The position numbers were made by a program, and so were the translations under genes. This document shows, piece after piece, positions 15,497 to 23,359 of a DNA stretch of 26,219 bases; position 1 is the stretch's first letter, and every line of letters starts with the position of its first letter. The notes below the pieces were generated by a model. It searched no databases, was not told the origin of the DNA, and was given only the letters and a program-made list of their open reading frames with translations. The stretch comes from a bacterium (GTDB lineage Bacteria > Coprothermobacterota > Coprothermobacteria > Coprothermobacterales > JAADFF01): contig JAMORD010000137.1 of NCBI GenBank assembly GCA_027063755.1, positions 1 to 26,219 of the forward strand, read 5' to 3'.

Positions 15497-16876
15497 ATGC
15501 CTATAAAGTTTGGGACTGATGGATGGAGAGACCTTATTGGATTTGATTACAACGCTGAGAATATCGTTCGTGTATCCAAGGCCGTTTCCCAGTATTTTCA
15601 GAAGCTTGATAAGGGGAATAGGGTATTAATTGGTTATGACAACCGTTTTATGTCAGAGGAGTTCGCACAGGTAATAGGCAGGGTATTTGATGCCGATGGT
15701 TATGAGGTTCACATATTTGAAAAACCTGTGCCAACACCACTGCTTGCCTGGACTGTTAAACATAAGGGATATGCATTGGGTATCATGCTAACAGCCAGTC
15801 ATAATCCTCATTATTATCATGGATACAAGGTAATACCGTGGCATGGTAGTCCTGCTGAAAAGGATATCACCGATGGCATACAATCTCTTATTGATTTTGA
15901 TTCACCTATTTCTGTAGAATTTCCCTATGAGAGGAAATATCTTATTCCTGTTCCCGATGATTATCTTGTTGCAGTGAAGTCTTTTGTTGGTGATATTAAG
16001 ACGGATATGCGTATTGTATACTCTGCCATGCACGGTGTGGGAGCAGGCTTTACCGATAGGGTTCTAAAATCCTATGGTCTTCATGTGTCTACCATTCGCA
16101 GTGGCAGAGATCCATACTTTGGTGGTATTATTCCTGAACCAAAACCTGAATATCTCTCTGATCTTGCCCAGATGGTTAAAGGTTTTGGAACTGTTGGATT
16201 GGCCAACGATGGTGATGCCGATAGGTTTGGACTTGTTGATGAAAATGGAAAAGTTGTCAATAATAACTGGTTTCTTGCTGCTATTGCCTGGTATCTATAT
16301 GAAGTGAAAAAGATGAAAGGAAATATTGGTCGCACCGTGGCTACAACCCATATGCTGAATAATATTGCCGAATCTTATGGCTACAGCTGTGTGGAAACAC
16401 CAGTTGGTTTTAAATGGCTGGGTAAAGAAATGAGAGAGGGCAATATCTTCTTCGGTGGCGAGGAATCTGGAGGGTTGGGCATAGCACAGCATGTGCCAGA
16501 AAAAGACGGTGTTATTGCCGATGTTATGTTTGTTCATGCCCTAACATCATTTGGTGGTACTGTATCTGAGTTTATCTCTTTCTTGCAAGAAAAGTTTGGA
16601 CCTTTTGTATATGAAAGACGAGATTATCATTTATCTCAAGAACAAAGGTCATATGTGAGAGCTATGCTGGACTCTGAGGAAATACCATCTTGGCTTGGTG
16701 ATGTAAAAGATATTATTCGTAAGGATGGCTTGAAAGTTATATGGGATGATGATTCATGGCTTCTTGTTAGGCTTTCTGGAACAGAACCTGTTATCAGGGT
16801 GTATGTTGAAGCCCATGACAAAGATAGACTTGAGGAAATCCATAGCTTGGTGGTGAAGAATGTTGTAGAAAGATGA
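15497..16876 (+). CDS. Phosphoglucomutase/phosphomannomutase
   Basis: An alpha-D-phosphohexomutase interconverting hexose 1- and 6-phosphates. All four loops are present: F-G-T-D-G-W-R (5-11), the phosphoserine loop T-A-S-H-N-P (99-104, active serine S101), the Mg loop D-G-D-A-D-R-F-G (238-245), the sugar-binding G-E-E-S-G-G (321-326), and the phosphate loop R-L-S-G-T-E-P near residue 427. GEESGG favours glucose or glucose/mannose use over GlmM. The 459-residue length is normal for bacterial PGM/PMM. ATG 15497 follows GAGGGGGG. It lies mid-operon, and the next gene begins within about ten bases. Confidence 0.92.
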   Translation: MPIKFGTDGWRDLIGFDYNAENIVRVSKAVSQYFQKLDKGNRVLIGYDNRFMSEEFAQVIGRVFDADGYEVHIFEKPVPTPLLAWTVKHKGYALGIMLTASHNPHYYHGYKVIPWHGSPAEKDITDGIQSLIDFDSPISVEFPYERKYLIPVPDDYLVAVKSFVGDIKTDMRIVYSAMHGVGAGFTDRVLKSYGLHVSTIRSGRDPYFGGIIPEPKPEYLSDLAQMVKGFGTVGLANDGDADRFGLVDENGKVVNNNWFLAAIAWYLYEVKKMKGNIGRTVATTHMLNNIAESYGYSCVETPVGFKWLGKEMREGNIFFGGEESGGLGIAQHVPEKDGVIADVMFVHALTSFGGTVSEFISFLQEKFGPFVYERRDYHLSQEQRSYVRAMLDSEEIPSWLGDVKDIIRKDGLKVIWDDDSWLLVRLSGTEPVIRVYVEAHDKDRLEEIHSLVVKNVVER

Positions 16877-16886
16877 GGTGATGTTA

Positions 16887-17468
16887 GTGTCCATTAATGT
16901 GATTGATATTTTCGCTGTGTTGTATTTGATACTTGCTGTTGTGGATGGGTGGCGGAAAGGAGTATACACACTTTTCAATATATTAGCTCTTGTTCTTGCG
17001 GGAGTATTTGCTAAGATGTGGTACGGGTTTATGTTATCGTTTCTTAATAGTGCATTTAGTTTTGAGAATATGATAGAGAAGTATGTGAATGATCTGGTTC
17101 AATCAAATTCCCAGAATTTGCACTTGTTTTCCCAATTTCTTGGTTTGAATGATCAAGCAACAATTGGTTTGGGGGATATTAGTCATAAAACAGCTGTTCT
17201 TTTGTCAATGGCTTTATCATTTATAGCAGCGTATATTGTGTTGCGTATAATTTTTCTGATTTTTACAGGAAAAGCTAATGATATGCTTTCTATGAAGTTA
17301 TTTGGTGTGCTTGTGCATCTTGTCATTGCTGTTGTGGTTATAACTGTTGTATTTGATATCTTGTGGGCTTTATCTTTTCAAATAGATGGTTTGCGTAATC
17401 TTATGCTGACTAGTAAAATATGGCCATTAGCATCGTATATTAATGCTATCCTTCTGTCGTTGTTGTAA
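16887..17468 (+). CDS. CvpA-family membrane protein
   Basis: A predicted polytopic inner-membrane protein with four hydrophobic helices and the CvpA opening pattern (V-I-D-I-F-A-V-L-Y-L-I-L-A-V-V-D-G-W-R-K-G). CvpA was linked to colicin V production in E. coli; its molecular role is unknown. The long hydrophilic loop between helices 2 and 3 (about residues 55-100) is typical. GTG 16878 and ATG 16881 are also open, but GTG 16887 is 6 nt from GAGGTG (16875-16880) and gives the usual short N-terminus. It sits between phosphoglucomutase and HtrA, so an envelope role is plausible by context only. Confidence 0.7.
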   Translation: MSINVIDIFAVLYLILAVVDGWRKGVYTLFNILALVLAGVFAKMWYGFMLSFLNSAFSFENMIEKYVNDLVQSNSQNLHLFSQFLGLNDQATIGLGDISHKTAVLLSMALSFIAAYIVLRIIFLIFTGKANDMLSMKLFGVLVHLVIAVVVITVVFDILWALSFQIDGLRNLMLTSKIWPLASYINAILLSLL

Positions 17469-17494
17469 CTATGAAATTGAGGTGTGGGAAGGGG

Positions 17495-17500
17495 TATAAT
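17495..17500 (+). promoter_or_regulatory. Candidate -10 upstream of htrA
   Basis: A perfect TATAAT about 41 nt before the HtrA start, within the only sizeable gap of this operon (17469-17540). I find no acceptable -35 at 16-18 bp, so it may be an internal promoter needing an activator or alternative recognition, or may be chance. Confidence 0.35.
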
Positions 17501-17540
17501 GTTAGCGTATCTCTAATAGCATGGTAAGGGAGGGATGGCT

Positions 17541-18698
17541 ATGAAAAACTCGGTAGGTTTAGTTCTTGTTGTGCTTATTATTTCTATATTGGCAGGTGTG
17601 CTTGGTGGTTATATGGTAGCTGATCATGCTATAGCACAATATATTGCGTCTCATGAGGCATCATTTAATGCCTCTTCATGTCAAGAGGAGCAGTCTACTT
17701 CAACACCTACTACTGTCGTTATTGGTAGCAGTACTTTGAGTATGCCTTCTTTGGCACCGCTTGTAAAAAAGGTAAGACCTGCTGTGGTGCATATTGCTGT
17801 TGTCTCTTATGTAGAGCAGTTTAGTATTTTTGGTGGCTATAGTGTTGTACCGCAGGAAGGTTTAGGGTCAGGGTTCTTTATTAAATACGATGGGAAATAT
17901 TATGTTGTTACCAATAGGCATGTTGTAAAGGATGCCGACAATGTGACTGTAAAACTTTATGATGGTTCTGCATATAAAGCCAAAGTGCTGGGAACTGATG
18001 AATGGTCTGATATAGCCGTATTGAAACTTATAGGATTTCCTACAGATAAGGATATTTACTATCTGGATTGGGGGGATTCTTCAAAGGTACAAGTTGGTGA
18101 TTTTGTCATAGCCGTTGGAAATCCATATGGATTTGATTACACGGTAACTTTTGGCATTATTAGTGGAAAAGAGAGAACGATTAACGAGGGTAATGGAATT
18201 GTTGTCTACGATGCACTTCAGACTGATGCCGCTATCAATCCGGGTAATTCTGGTGGTCCACTACTGACAATGGATGGCAAAGTTATCGGTATTAATACTG
18301 CTATATATGCTCAGGCCCAGGGTATTGGTTTTTCTGTGTCTGCTAATACCGCTAAGAAGGTTGTGGATGATATTCTGAAATATGGCTATGCTAAATGGCC
18401 GTATGTTGGTATTTACATGGTTGATGTTAATGAAGACATGAAGGAAAAACTTGACCTGCCGTTTGAGGGAGGTGTATATGTTGCTAAGGTTGTACCAGGT
18501 TCTCCCGCAGATGAGGCTGGTATTCTAAAAGGAGATATTATTGTAGCTCTCAATGGTGAAAAGATTGAAAATTCTGATACATTGGCAAGAAATATTAGAC
18601 AACACTTTAGTCCTGGTGATAAGGTGACTTTAAAGATTTACCGTGACGGGGAATACATTGAAAAGATAGTTGTATTGGGAGAGAAACCTAGTCAATAG
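17541..18698 (+). CDS. HtrA/DegP-type serine protease with PDZ domain
   Basis: A membrane-anchored S1C protease for extracytoplasmic protein quality control. One N-terminal transmembrane helix (about 5-25) is followed by a Ser/Thr-rich linker. The catalytic triad is H127 in T-N-R-H-V-V, D157 in W-S-D-I-A-V and S237 in N-P-G-N-S-G-G-P. A single PDZ domain spans about 290-380 (P-Y-V-G-I, G-S-P-A-D-E-A-G-I-L-K-G-D). At 385 residues this matches Gram-positive or Thermotoga-like single-PDZ HtrA rather than DegP with two. ATG 17535 lies directly against GGGAGGG, so ATG 17541, 6 nt downstream, is chosen. RlmH follows 11 nt later, as htrA-rlmH pairs do in Bacillus and related bacteria. Confidence 0.9.
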   Translation: MKNSVGLVLVVLIISILAGVLGGYMVADHAIAQYIASHEASFNASSCQEEQSTSTPTTVVIGSSTLSMPSLAPLVKKVRPAVVHIAVVSYVEQFSIFGGYSVVPQEGLGSGFFIKYDGKYYVVTNRHVVKDADNVTVKLYDGSAYKAKVLGTDEWSDIAVLKLIGFPTDKDIYYLDWGDSSKVQVGDFVIAVGNPYGFDYTVTFGIISGKERTINEGNGIVVYDALQTDAAINPGNSGGPLLTMDGKVIGINTAIYAQAQGIGFSVSANTAKKVVDDILKYGYAKWPYVGIYMVDVNEDMKEKLDLPFEGGVYVAKVVPGSPADEAGILKGDIIVALNGEKIENSDTLARNIRQHFSPGDKVTLKIYRDGEYIEKIVVLGEKPSQ

Positions 18699-18709
18699 GG
18701 ACGGTGAAG

Positions 18710-19174
18710 ATGGTCAGACTGATAGCGATAGGAAAGCCGAAAAAGGGTTTTGTAGCCGATGGAATAAAAGAGTTTGAGAATAGGCTGCGTCCATATGGTG
18801 TGAAGATTGAGTTTTTCAGGGAGGGCGGTATACCCCGCTCTCCCTCTCTTTATGAAGAGGTCAAACAGAAAGAGTGGAGTAGTGTCAAAAAAGTTATTAA
18901 GCCTTCAGAACATATTTTCTTGTGGGATAGCCGTGGGGAGTTATGGGATACGGATAGATTAGTAAGTTTTTTGAAAGAAAATATGATTCATAGTGGTAAA
19001 ATAACCATGATTATAGGAGGGCCTTTGGGTTTTTCGCAAAATGCTTATGATGAGGCCGAATATGTTGTTTCACTATCGCGATTTACTTTCACCCATCAGA
19101 TGGCTATTTTAATGGTGTTAGAACAACTCTACCGTGCATATAAAATTATATCTGGGCAACCTTATGCCTATTGA
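18710..19174 (+). CDS. rlmH: 23S rRNA pseudouridine1915 N3-methyltransferase RlmH
   Basis: RlmH is a SPOUT (knotted) methyltransferase that methylates pseudouridine 1915 of 23S rRNA on the assembled ribosome. The family pattern is clear: I-A-I-G-K near the start, F-L-W-D-S-R-G-E, the SAM knot loop I-I-G-G-P-L-G-F, and L-S-R-F-T-F-T-H-Q-M with E-Q-L-Y-R-A-Y-K-I near the end. The C-terminus reads P-Y-A-Y, whereas E. coli and Bacillus proteins have P-Y-H, so the terminal histidine is replaced. GTG 18704 is also open, but ATG 18710 gives the normal start and the usual length (154 residues). It is the last gene before a 160-nt gap with its own downstream promoter. Confidence 0.9.
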   Translation: MVRLIAIGKPKKGFVADGIKEFENRLRPYGVKIEFFREGGIPRSPSLYEEVKQKEWSSVKKVIKPSEHIFLWDSRGELWDTDRLVSFLKENMIHSGKITMIIGGPLGFSQNAYDEAEYVVSLSRFTFTHQMAILMVLEQLYRAYKIISGQPYAY

Positions 19175-19245
19175 GAATATTGGCGTATTTTTGATATCTT
19201 TTGAGATAAACCGAGCAAATTTGAGTATATTGAAAAAAATAAGGC

Positions 19246-19274
19246 TTGACAAAAGACAATTAATGATATATAAC
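19246..19274 (+). promoter_or_regulatory. Near-consensus sigma-70 promoter of speD-speE
   Basis: TTGACA (19246-19251), a 17-bp spacer and TATAAC (19269-19274). A symmetric TATATA-ACAG-TATATA (19267-19282) covers the -10 and the expected start near 19281; it could be an operator or simply AT-rich sequence. The 5' leader of about 57 nt shows no stable hairpin. Confidence 0.8.
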
Positions 19275-19337
19275 AGTATATAGTCAAAAATACTGAAAGT
19301 TTATGTGAGGTGAGAAAACACACAGGAAAGGAGAGTG

Positions 19338-19784
19338 ATGGAAATGATCAATACTATTGGTCGTCATTATGTTGTTGAGGCTTCTGGATGTAACCCAGAG
19401 GTTATCAATGACATGAAGAGAGTAGAAGAAATTTTAGTTCAGGCAGCAAAGCAGGCACGGGCTTCCGTGGTTACTACTGCTTTTCATAGATTTTATCCTC
19501 AGGGAGTTAGTGGGGTTGTTGTTGTCTCCGAGTCTCATATCGCCGTCCATACATGGCCCGAAAAGGGGTATGCTGCACTTGATATCTACACATGCGGTGA
19601 TCATACTATGCCAGATGAGGCAGTGAAGTATGTTCTTAAGGAATTTGGTGCAACAAGTGCCCATATTACCTATATTGTAAGAGGTCTTGAAAGTGAGGAT
19701 AAAAAGGACTTTTATCTTCATGAGCTTGAGACTAAGGAGGAGAGACTAAACAATGTCAAAGAGAAATTGGATATGGTTCTATGA
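19338..19784 (+). CDS. speD: S-adenosylmethionine decarboxylase proenzyme
   Basis: Makes decarboxylated AdoMet, the aminopropyl donor for polyamines. This is the short bacterial class (148 residues). The pro-protein self-cleaves at E65-S66 in V-S-E-S-H, S66 becoming the pyruvoyl cofactor. H71 in H-T-W-P-E and C86 in Y-T-C-G are the expected processing and catalytic residues. AAGGAG (19328-19333) precedes ATG 19338; ATG 19344 is an alternative. The last 32 nt overlap speE in another frame, where the speE ribosome binding site GGAGGAG sits inside the speD end. The C-terminal tail after about residue 125 is longer and more charged than usual. Confidence 0.92.
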   Translation: MEMINTIGRHYVVEASGCNPEVINDMKRVEEILVQAAKQARASVVTTAFHRFYPQGVSGVVVVSESHIAVHTWPEKGYAALDIYTCGDHTMPDEAVKYVLKEFGATSAHITYIVRGLESEDKKDFYLHELETKEERLNNVKEKLDMVL

Positions 19785-20700
19785 TGCCTTTGCACCGTCT
19801 GAGATTCATGTTCATGGTATATCCAAAACTTATTTTGTAGGTGAAACCCAATATCAAGTTGTTGAGGTTGTAGAAAATCCTTATTATGGCAAGATGCTTA
19901 TATTAGATGGCGATGTTCAGTCATCGTTGCTTGATGAGTTCATATATCATGAGGCTCTTGTACATCCTGCCCTTTTAGCTGTCAAGGATCCTAAGAAAGT
20001 TATGGTGCTTGGTGGTGGAGAAGGGGCAACTTTGAGAGAATTGTATAAGCATAAATCTGTTGAATATGTTACGATGGTTGATTTAGATGAAGAGGTTGTT
20101 TCTATATGCAAAGAGCATTTGCCTGAGTGGCACCAGGGGGCTTTTGATGATCCTCGTACACATCTTGTTATTGCTGATGCTGGTAAAGTTGTGAGGGAAT
20201 CTGAAAACGGGAGCTATGATGTCATTATTAGTGATCTTGTGGAACCGTTTGATATGGGACCTACATATCATCTGTTTACCAAAGAATTCTTTGATCATAT
20301 CTATAGAGTACTTGCGGATGACGGTGTGTTTGTACTTCAGGCATCTATTCTTAGAATGGGCACAATGCTTATGCATGCGGCTATTAGGAAGACCCTGCAG
20401 CAGGTTTTTCCTGTTGTCAGATCGTTTGCAGCATATGTGGGGTCATTTGATGTACCATGGTCATTTGTCATCGCTTCAAAGGGAGAGGATCCTAAACAGT
20501 GGACTATAGACCATGTTAATAATATGATAAAAGACCGTATCGTGGGCGAATTAAAGTTTTACGATGGTGAATCACATGTACATATGTTTATGCTCCCCAA
20601 ATATGCTCGTACGTATTTTGAAACGGAAGATATTCCCGTACTAACAGAGGAGACAAAGGTTAATCTTCCGTCTAAGGTTGGTATGTTGCCTCACGAATGA
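19753..20700 (+). CDS. speE: Aminopropyltransferase (spermidine/thermospermine synthase family)
   Basis: Transfers the aminopropyl group of decarboxylated AdoMet to a polyamine. The 315-residue protein has an N-terminal beta domain, G-G-G-E-G (87-91) for the nucleoside, D-E-F-I-Y-H-E (61-67) and the catalytic D161 in S-D-L-V-E-P. The block D-M-G-P-T-Y-H-L-F-T-K-E-F-F (167-180) and F-V-I-A-S resemble plant ACAULIS5 thermospermine synthases and their prokaryotic relatives more than E. coli SpeE. The usual second aspartate of the D-x-x-D-P loop is E164. So thermospermine, spermidine or an agmatine-derived product are all possible. It overlaps speD, which supplies its co-substrate. Confidence 0.88.
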   Translation: MSKRNWIWFYDAFAPSEIHVHGISKTYFVGETQYQVVEVVENPYYGKMLILDGDVQSSLLDEFIYHEALVHPALLAVKDPKKVMVLGGGEGATLRELYKHKSVEYVTMVDLDEEVVSICKEHLPEWHQGAFDDPRTHLVIADAGKVVRESENGSYDVIISDLVEPFDMGPTYHLFTKEFFDHIYRVLADDGVFVLQASILRMGTMLMHAAIRKTLQQVFPVVRSFAAYVGSFDVPWSFVIASKGEDPKQWTIDHVNNMIKDRIVGELKFYDGESHVHMFMLPKYARTYFETEDIPVLTEETKVNLPSKVGMLPHE

Positions 20701-20731
20701 TTTTTAACTAAAGCAAAACATGTGATATATT

Positions 20732-20760
20732 AAAGAGGGAGTGTTTCTCCCTCTTTTTAT
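20732..20760 (+). terminator. Rho-independent terminator of speD-speE
   Basis: A 10-bp stem AAAGAGGGAG/CTCCCTCTTT with a TGTTT loop (20732-20756), followed by more T. It separates the polyamine operon from the next transcription unit. Confidence 0.9.
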
Positions 20761-20768
20761 TTTGGTAA

Positions 20769-20774
20769 TATAAT
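20769..20774 (+). promoter_or_regulatory. Candidate -10 for the CNNM operon
   Basis: A perfect TATAAT 28 nt before the proposed small ORF, directly downstream of a terminator. No matching -35 is seen at the expected distance, where the terminator stem lies. Confidence 0.45.
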
Positions 20775-20801
20775 GGTAGAAAAATATTGGAGGTGGTTTA
20801 T

Positions 20802-20903
20802 TTGGATGATCCTCTGCCGAGTAAATGTCATGCTGCACTAATCTCTCTTGCATTAGATTCACATTTTACCTTTCTACGAGGTGATAATAATGAGTTCTTC
20901 TAA
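20802..20903 (+). CDS. Candidate 33-residue small ORF overlapping the CNNM gene
   Basis: A TTG codon 6 nt after a perfect GGAGGTG (20789-20795) opens a 33-codon frame ending at TAA 20901-20903, which overlaps the first 14 nt of the CNNM gene in another frame. The peptide begins M-D-D-P-L-P-S-K-C-H and ends N-N-E-F-F. I recognise no domain. It is not hydrophobic enough for a transmembrane helix. The strong ribosome binding site with no other use, and the overlap, suggest a real translated leader ORF that could couple translation into the membrane protein. It could also be a chance frame; length gives little statistical support. Confidence 0.4.
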   Translation: MDDPLPSKCHAALISLALDSHFTFLRGDNNEFF

Positions 20904-22230
20904 TTATGTTTCATCGGTGCTTGTGATTCTTCTTGCTCTCATATTCAATGGTATTCTTGCTGCATCTGAGATTGCTTTTGTTTCTATGAAGAGACATCGT
21001 ATAAAGCGGTTGGTGGAGGAAGGGCATAAACCGGCCAGCATTTTGGAGAAATTTTCTCAGGATACCAGCAAATTTTTCACCACTATACAATTCGGTATTT
21101 CGTTTGTTGGTTTTTTGTCCTCAATGGTAGCAGCCCAATCATTTGTAGAACCACTTGTTAGGTGGTTGAGTGATATATATCCTTATGTTTCTGTTTCACT
21201 ATTGTCTGCTGTTGTCAATATACTAATGTCCATACTTTTGACCCTGATATTTATGATATTTGGAGAGCTTGTACCAAAATCTCTTGCCTATCATATGAGT
21301 GAGAAGGTAGCGCTAAAAACTGCCTCTTTTCTTAATATTATATATACAATCTTTATGCCTCTCATTTTCTTAGTATCTTCTATTGTTAATGCTATATTGA
21401 AAAGGTTTGGGGTTAGTGAGGTTTCCTCTTATGCTGTATCCGAGGAAGATATAAGAGACATGCTTCAGATAGGTGAATCACAGGGGGTTATAGAAGAAAC
21501 CGAGAAGGAAATGATATATTCTATCTTTGAATTTGGTGATAAGGTTGTTAGAGATGTTTTTGTTCCAAGGCCTTATCTGTTTGCCATACCCATTACCAGC
21601 ACACTTGAGGAGGCTCTTGATAAACTCCTTGAATCAGGTCACTCAAGGGCACCTGTTTATGGCGATAATTTAGACGATATTAGAGGTATTGTTCATATCA
21701 AAGATGTTGTCAGAGCTATATATAAAGGAACTGGGAAATCTATAAATGATATTCTTAGAGCTCCATATTTCATTCCCGAAACATGGCCTCTGGTAAAAGC
21801 TTTTATGGAGATGCGCAAGAACAGGGTTGTCATGGCCATTGTTATTGATGAATATGGTACTGTGTCAGGTATTATTACTATGGAAGATATTCTTGAAGAG
21901 ATTGTAGGTGAGATTAGAGACGAATACGATGTAGAGGAAGACCCCATCAGAGTTATTGAGGATACTGAGGCCTATACTGTGTATGAGGTTCAAGGTATTG
22001 TATCGTTGAAAGACATAGCCGAAGAATTGGGAATAGAGCTTGATGATAAAGAAGTAGATACTATTGGAGGATTTGTAATATATAAACTGGGTAGATTCCC
22101 TAAAATCGGGGATACCATAGAAATAGAGGGGGACATAACATTAGAAGTTGCTGATGCTGACAGTAGAAGGGTGCGTAAGGTGAAGATCACTGTTCCTAAG
22201 CATAAGATTACGGGCGAACACGACTATTAG
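20890..22230 (+). CDS. CNNM/CBS-domain membrane protein (CorC-HlyC family)
   Basis: A membrane protein of the family once called hemolysin C or magnesium/cobalt efflux CorC; several homologues move Mg2+ or Na+. The CNNM (DUF21) domain spans about 5-195 with three to four hydrophobic helices and conserved F-G-E-L-V-P-K-S. A cytoplasmic CBS pair follows: first about 205-270 with D-V-F-V-P-R and S-R-A-P-V-Y, second about 275-335 ending in D-E-Y-G-T-V-S-G-I-I-T-M-E-D-I-L-E-E-I-V-G. A CorC/HlyC C-terminal domain lies at about 355-435. Total 446 residues, normal. GTG 20881 is open, but ATG 20890 is 6 nt from GAGGTG (20878-20883). The substrate cannot be assigned. Confidence 0.88.
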   Translation: MSSSNYVSSVLVILLALIFNGILAASEIAFVSMKRHRIKRLVEEGHKPASILEKFSQDTSKFFTTIQFGISFVGFLSSMVAAQSFVEPLVRWLSDIYPYVSVSLLSAVVNILMSILLTLIFMIFGELVPKSLAYHMSEKVALKTASFLNIIYTIFMPLIFLVSSIVNAILKRFGVSEVSSYAVSEEDIRDMLQIGESQGVIEETEKEMIYSIFEFGDKVVRDVFVPRPYLFAIPITSTLEEALDKLLESGHSRAPVYGDNLDDIRGIVHIKDVVRAIYKGTGKSINDILRAPYFIPETWPLVKAFMEMRKNRVVMAIVIDEYGTVSGIITMEDILEEIVGEIRDEYDVEEDPIRVIEDTEAYTVYEVQGIVSLKDIAEELGIELDDKEVDTIGGFVIYKLGRFPKIGDTIEIEGDITLEVADADSRRVRKVKITVPKHKITGEHDY

Positions 22231-22231
22231 T

Positions 22232-22262
22232 AAAAGGAAGGGGTATTCCCCTTCCTTTTTTA
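22232..22262. terminator. Bidirectional terminator between convergent operons
   Basis: A perfect 12-bp stem (AAAAGGAAGGGG paired with its complement, 22232-22259) with a TATT loop and a T-run. The stop codon of the minus-strand gene lies at its edge. It best serves the plus strand; the minus-strand T-run is shorter. Confidence 0.88.
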
Positions 22263-22955
22263 TATCTCAATAAATCCTGCCTCTTTTAACCTAAGAAGCA
22301 CAGATAATGTTTCCCTCGTACCTATACCGGAGCGTTCTGTCAGTTGTTTAACATTCTTTTTACCATCAAGCAGTGAAAAAACAAGCCAGTCAGTAAGGCT
22401 CAGTGTGCTTCCCATTGTGTCTATCATGACATTGTCAGCCAGTATTTTGGGAACGGCATCCATTGGGATTGATTCCTTGAGAAACTTTAGCTGTTCCCTA
22501 TAACGAGGCAGTTCAAGGGCAATGGTGTCAATGGGAAACTCAATTTTTTTGGGGAAGTCATCATATGTATCAAATGATACGGCCAGTTCACCCTTTTCTG
22601 CTGTGAAGAATGTTAGCACTAAATCTTCATGGTATTTTTTTTGAGCTACGCTTCTAAGGAATGGAGTTTGTACAAACAAAGGATGGTTATTTAGTATCTT
22701 TTCATACCATATGTTATGATGTTCGATAATGTCTGGAATCTTGTTGAATGGGTCAAATTTGAATAAAGAGCCATCAGAAAGCCCACCTCTTGGTGCCCTG
22801 GCTATAAAGTGCACAACATTTTTTCTAACTGGAATGAAATAGAGAAATTCTTCATCTTGGTAAATCATGTCAAATGTATCTCTCTTTGATCGGGGAAGCG
22901 TCAATGTCAGTTCAAGAGAGATTTCATTAAGCGTTGACCTTAAAATTGGTGGCAT
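22260..22955 (-). CDS. Unknown protein with C-terminal winged-helix domain
   Basis: Last gene of the GTPase cluster. The first 160 or so residues look alpha/beta with several strand-like blocks (E-F-L-Y-F-I-P-V and H-F-I-A-R-A) and match no family I know. The final 50 residues (about 180-231; L-S-L-T-D-W-L-V-F-S-L-L-D-G-K-K then E-R-S-G and L-L-R-L-K-E-A-G-F-I) form a winged-helix pattern of the type found at the ends of PATAN/DUF4388 and DUF742 proteins. No signal peptide or transmembrane helix. ATG 22955 follows AAGGAGGGG, 14 nt after the roadblock gene. By context it is probably an effector or adaptor of the GTPase; the function is inferred only. Confidence 0.65.
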   Translation of the reverse strand: MPPILRSTLNEISLELTLTLPRSKRDTFDMIYQDEEFLYFIPVRKNVVHFIARAPRGGLSDGSLFKFDPFNKIPDIIEHHNIWYEKILNNHPLFVQTPFLRSVAQKKYHEDLVLTFFTAEKGELAVSFDTYDDFPKKIEFPIDTIALELPRYREQLKFLKESIPMDAVPKILADNVMIDTMGSTLSLTDWLVFSLLDGKKNVKQLTERSGIGTRETLSVLLRLKEAGFIEI

Positions 22956-22969
22956 AATAACCCCTCCTT

Positions 22970-23356
22970 TTATAAAAGATCACCGATGATATCGGCGATT
23001 TGCGATGCATATCTTGTTAGTATTGTAACAAGTAAACTAGTATTACTTCTTTTAGATGTGATGACTGATATAAGAACTTTGTCGTTAACTTTTCTTGTTA
23101 CAAGAATTTCTTCGGATGAATAAGTAGCAGAATATTCAAAGTCGCCTGCAAGAACTCCTTCACCTATTTGCTCAGATATGGCAAATAGCGATGACACCAT
23201 TGCTGCAAGTCTCTCTTGTAGTTCAGCATCTGGTACGGTGCTCACAAGGTGGAAACCATCAACAGTAGAGACAATGGTAGCTCTTATGCCTGTTGAGGTT
23301 AACTCAATGCGCTTTAGTATTTCTGCAATTTCAGATTTTACATTATCTGGTAGCAT
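22970..23356 (-). CDS. Roadblock/LC7 (MglB-like) domain protein
   Basis: A single roadblock/LC7 domain of 128 residues. In bacteria such proteins, like MglB of Myxococcus, dimerise and act as activators or platforms for MglA/Ras-like GTPases. Visible family features are the strand I-R-A-T-I-V-S-T-V-D-G-F-H-L-V-S, the helix L-A-A-M-V-S-S-L-F-A-I-S-E-Q-I, and the strand I-L-V-T-R-K-V-N-D-K-V-L-I-S-V-I-T. It directly follows the GTPase gene (3 nt apart; the GTPase stop sits in its GGGGAGGG ribosome binding site), so the two are probably made together. Cytoplasmic; no catalytic residues expected. Confidence 0.82.
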   Translation of the reverse strand: MLPDNVKSEIAEILKRIELTSTGIRATIVSTVDGFHLVSTVPDAELQERLAAMVSSLFAISEQIGEGVLAGDFEYSATYSSEEILVTRKVNDKVLISVITSKRSNTSLLVTILTRYASQIADIIGDLL

Positions 23357-23359
23357 GTC

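Noticed and set aside
19303-19308. Minimal ATG-TGA upstream ORF in the speD leader, reminiscent of eukaryotic AdoMetDC regulation
   Set aside because: No ribosome binding site at a fitting distance, and such hexamers are expected by chance.
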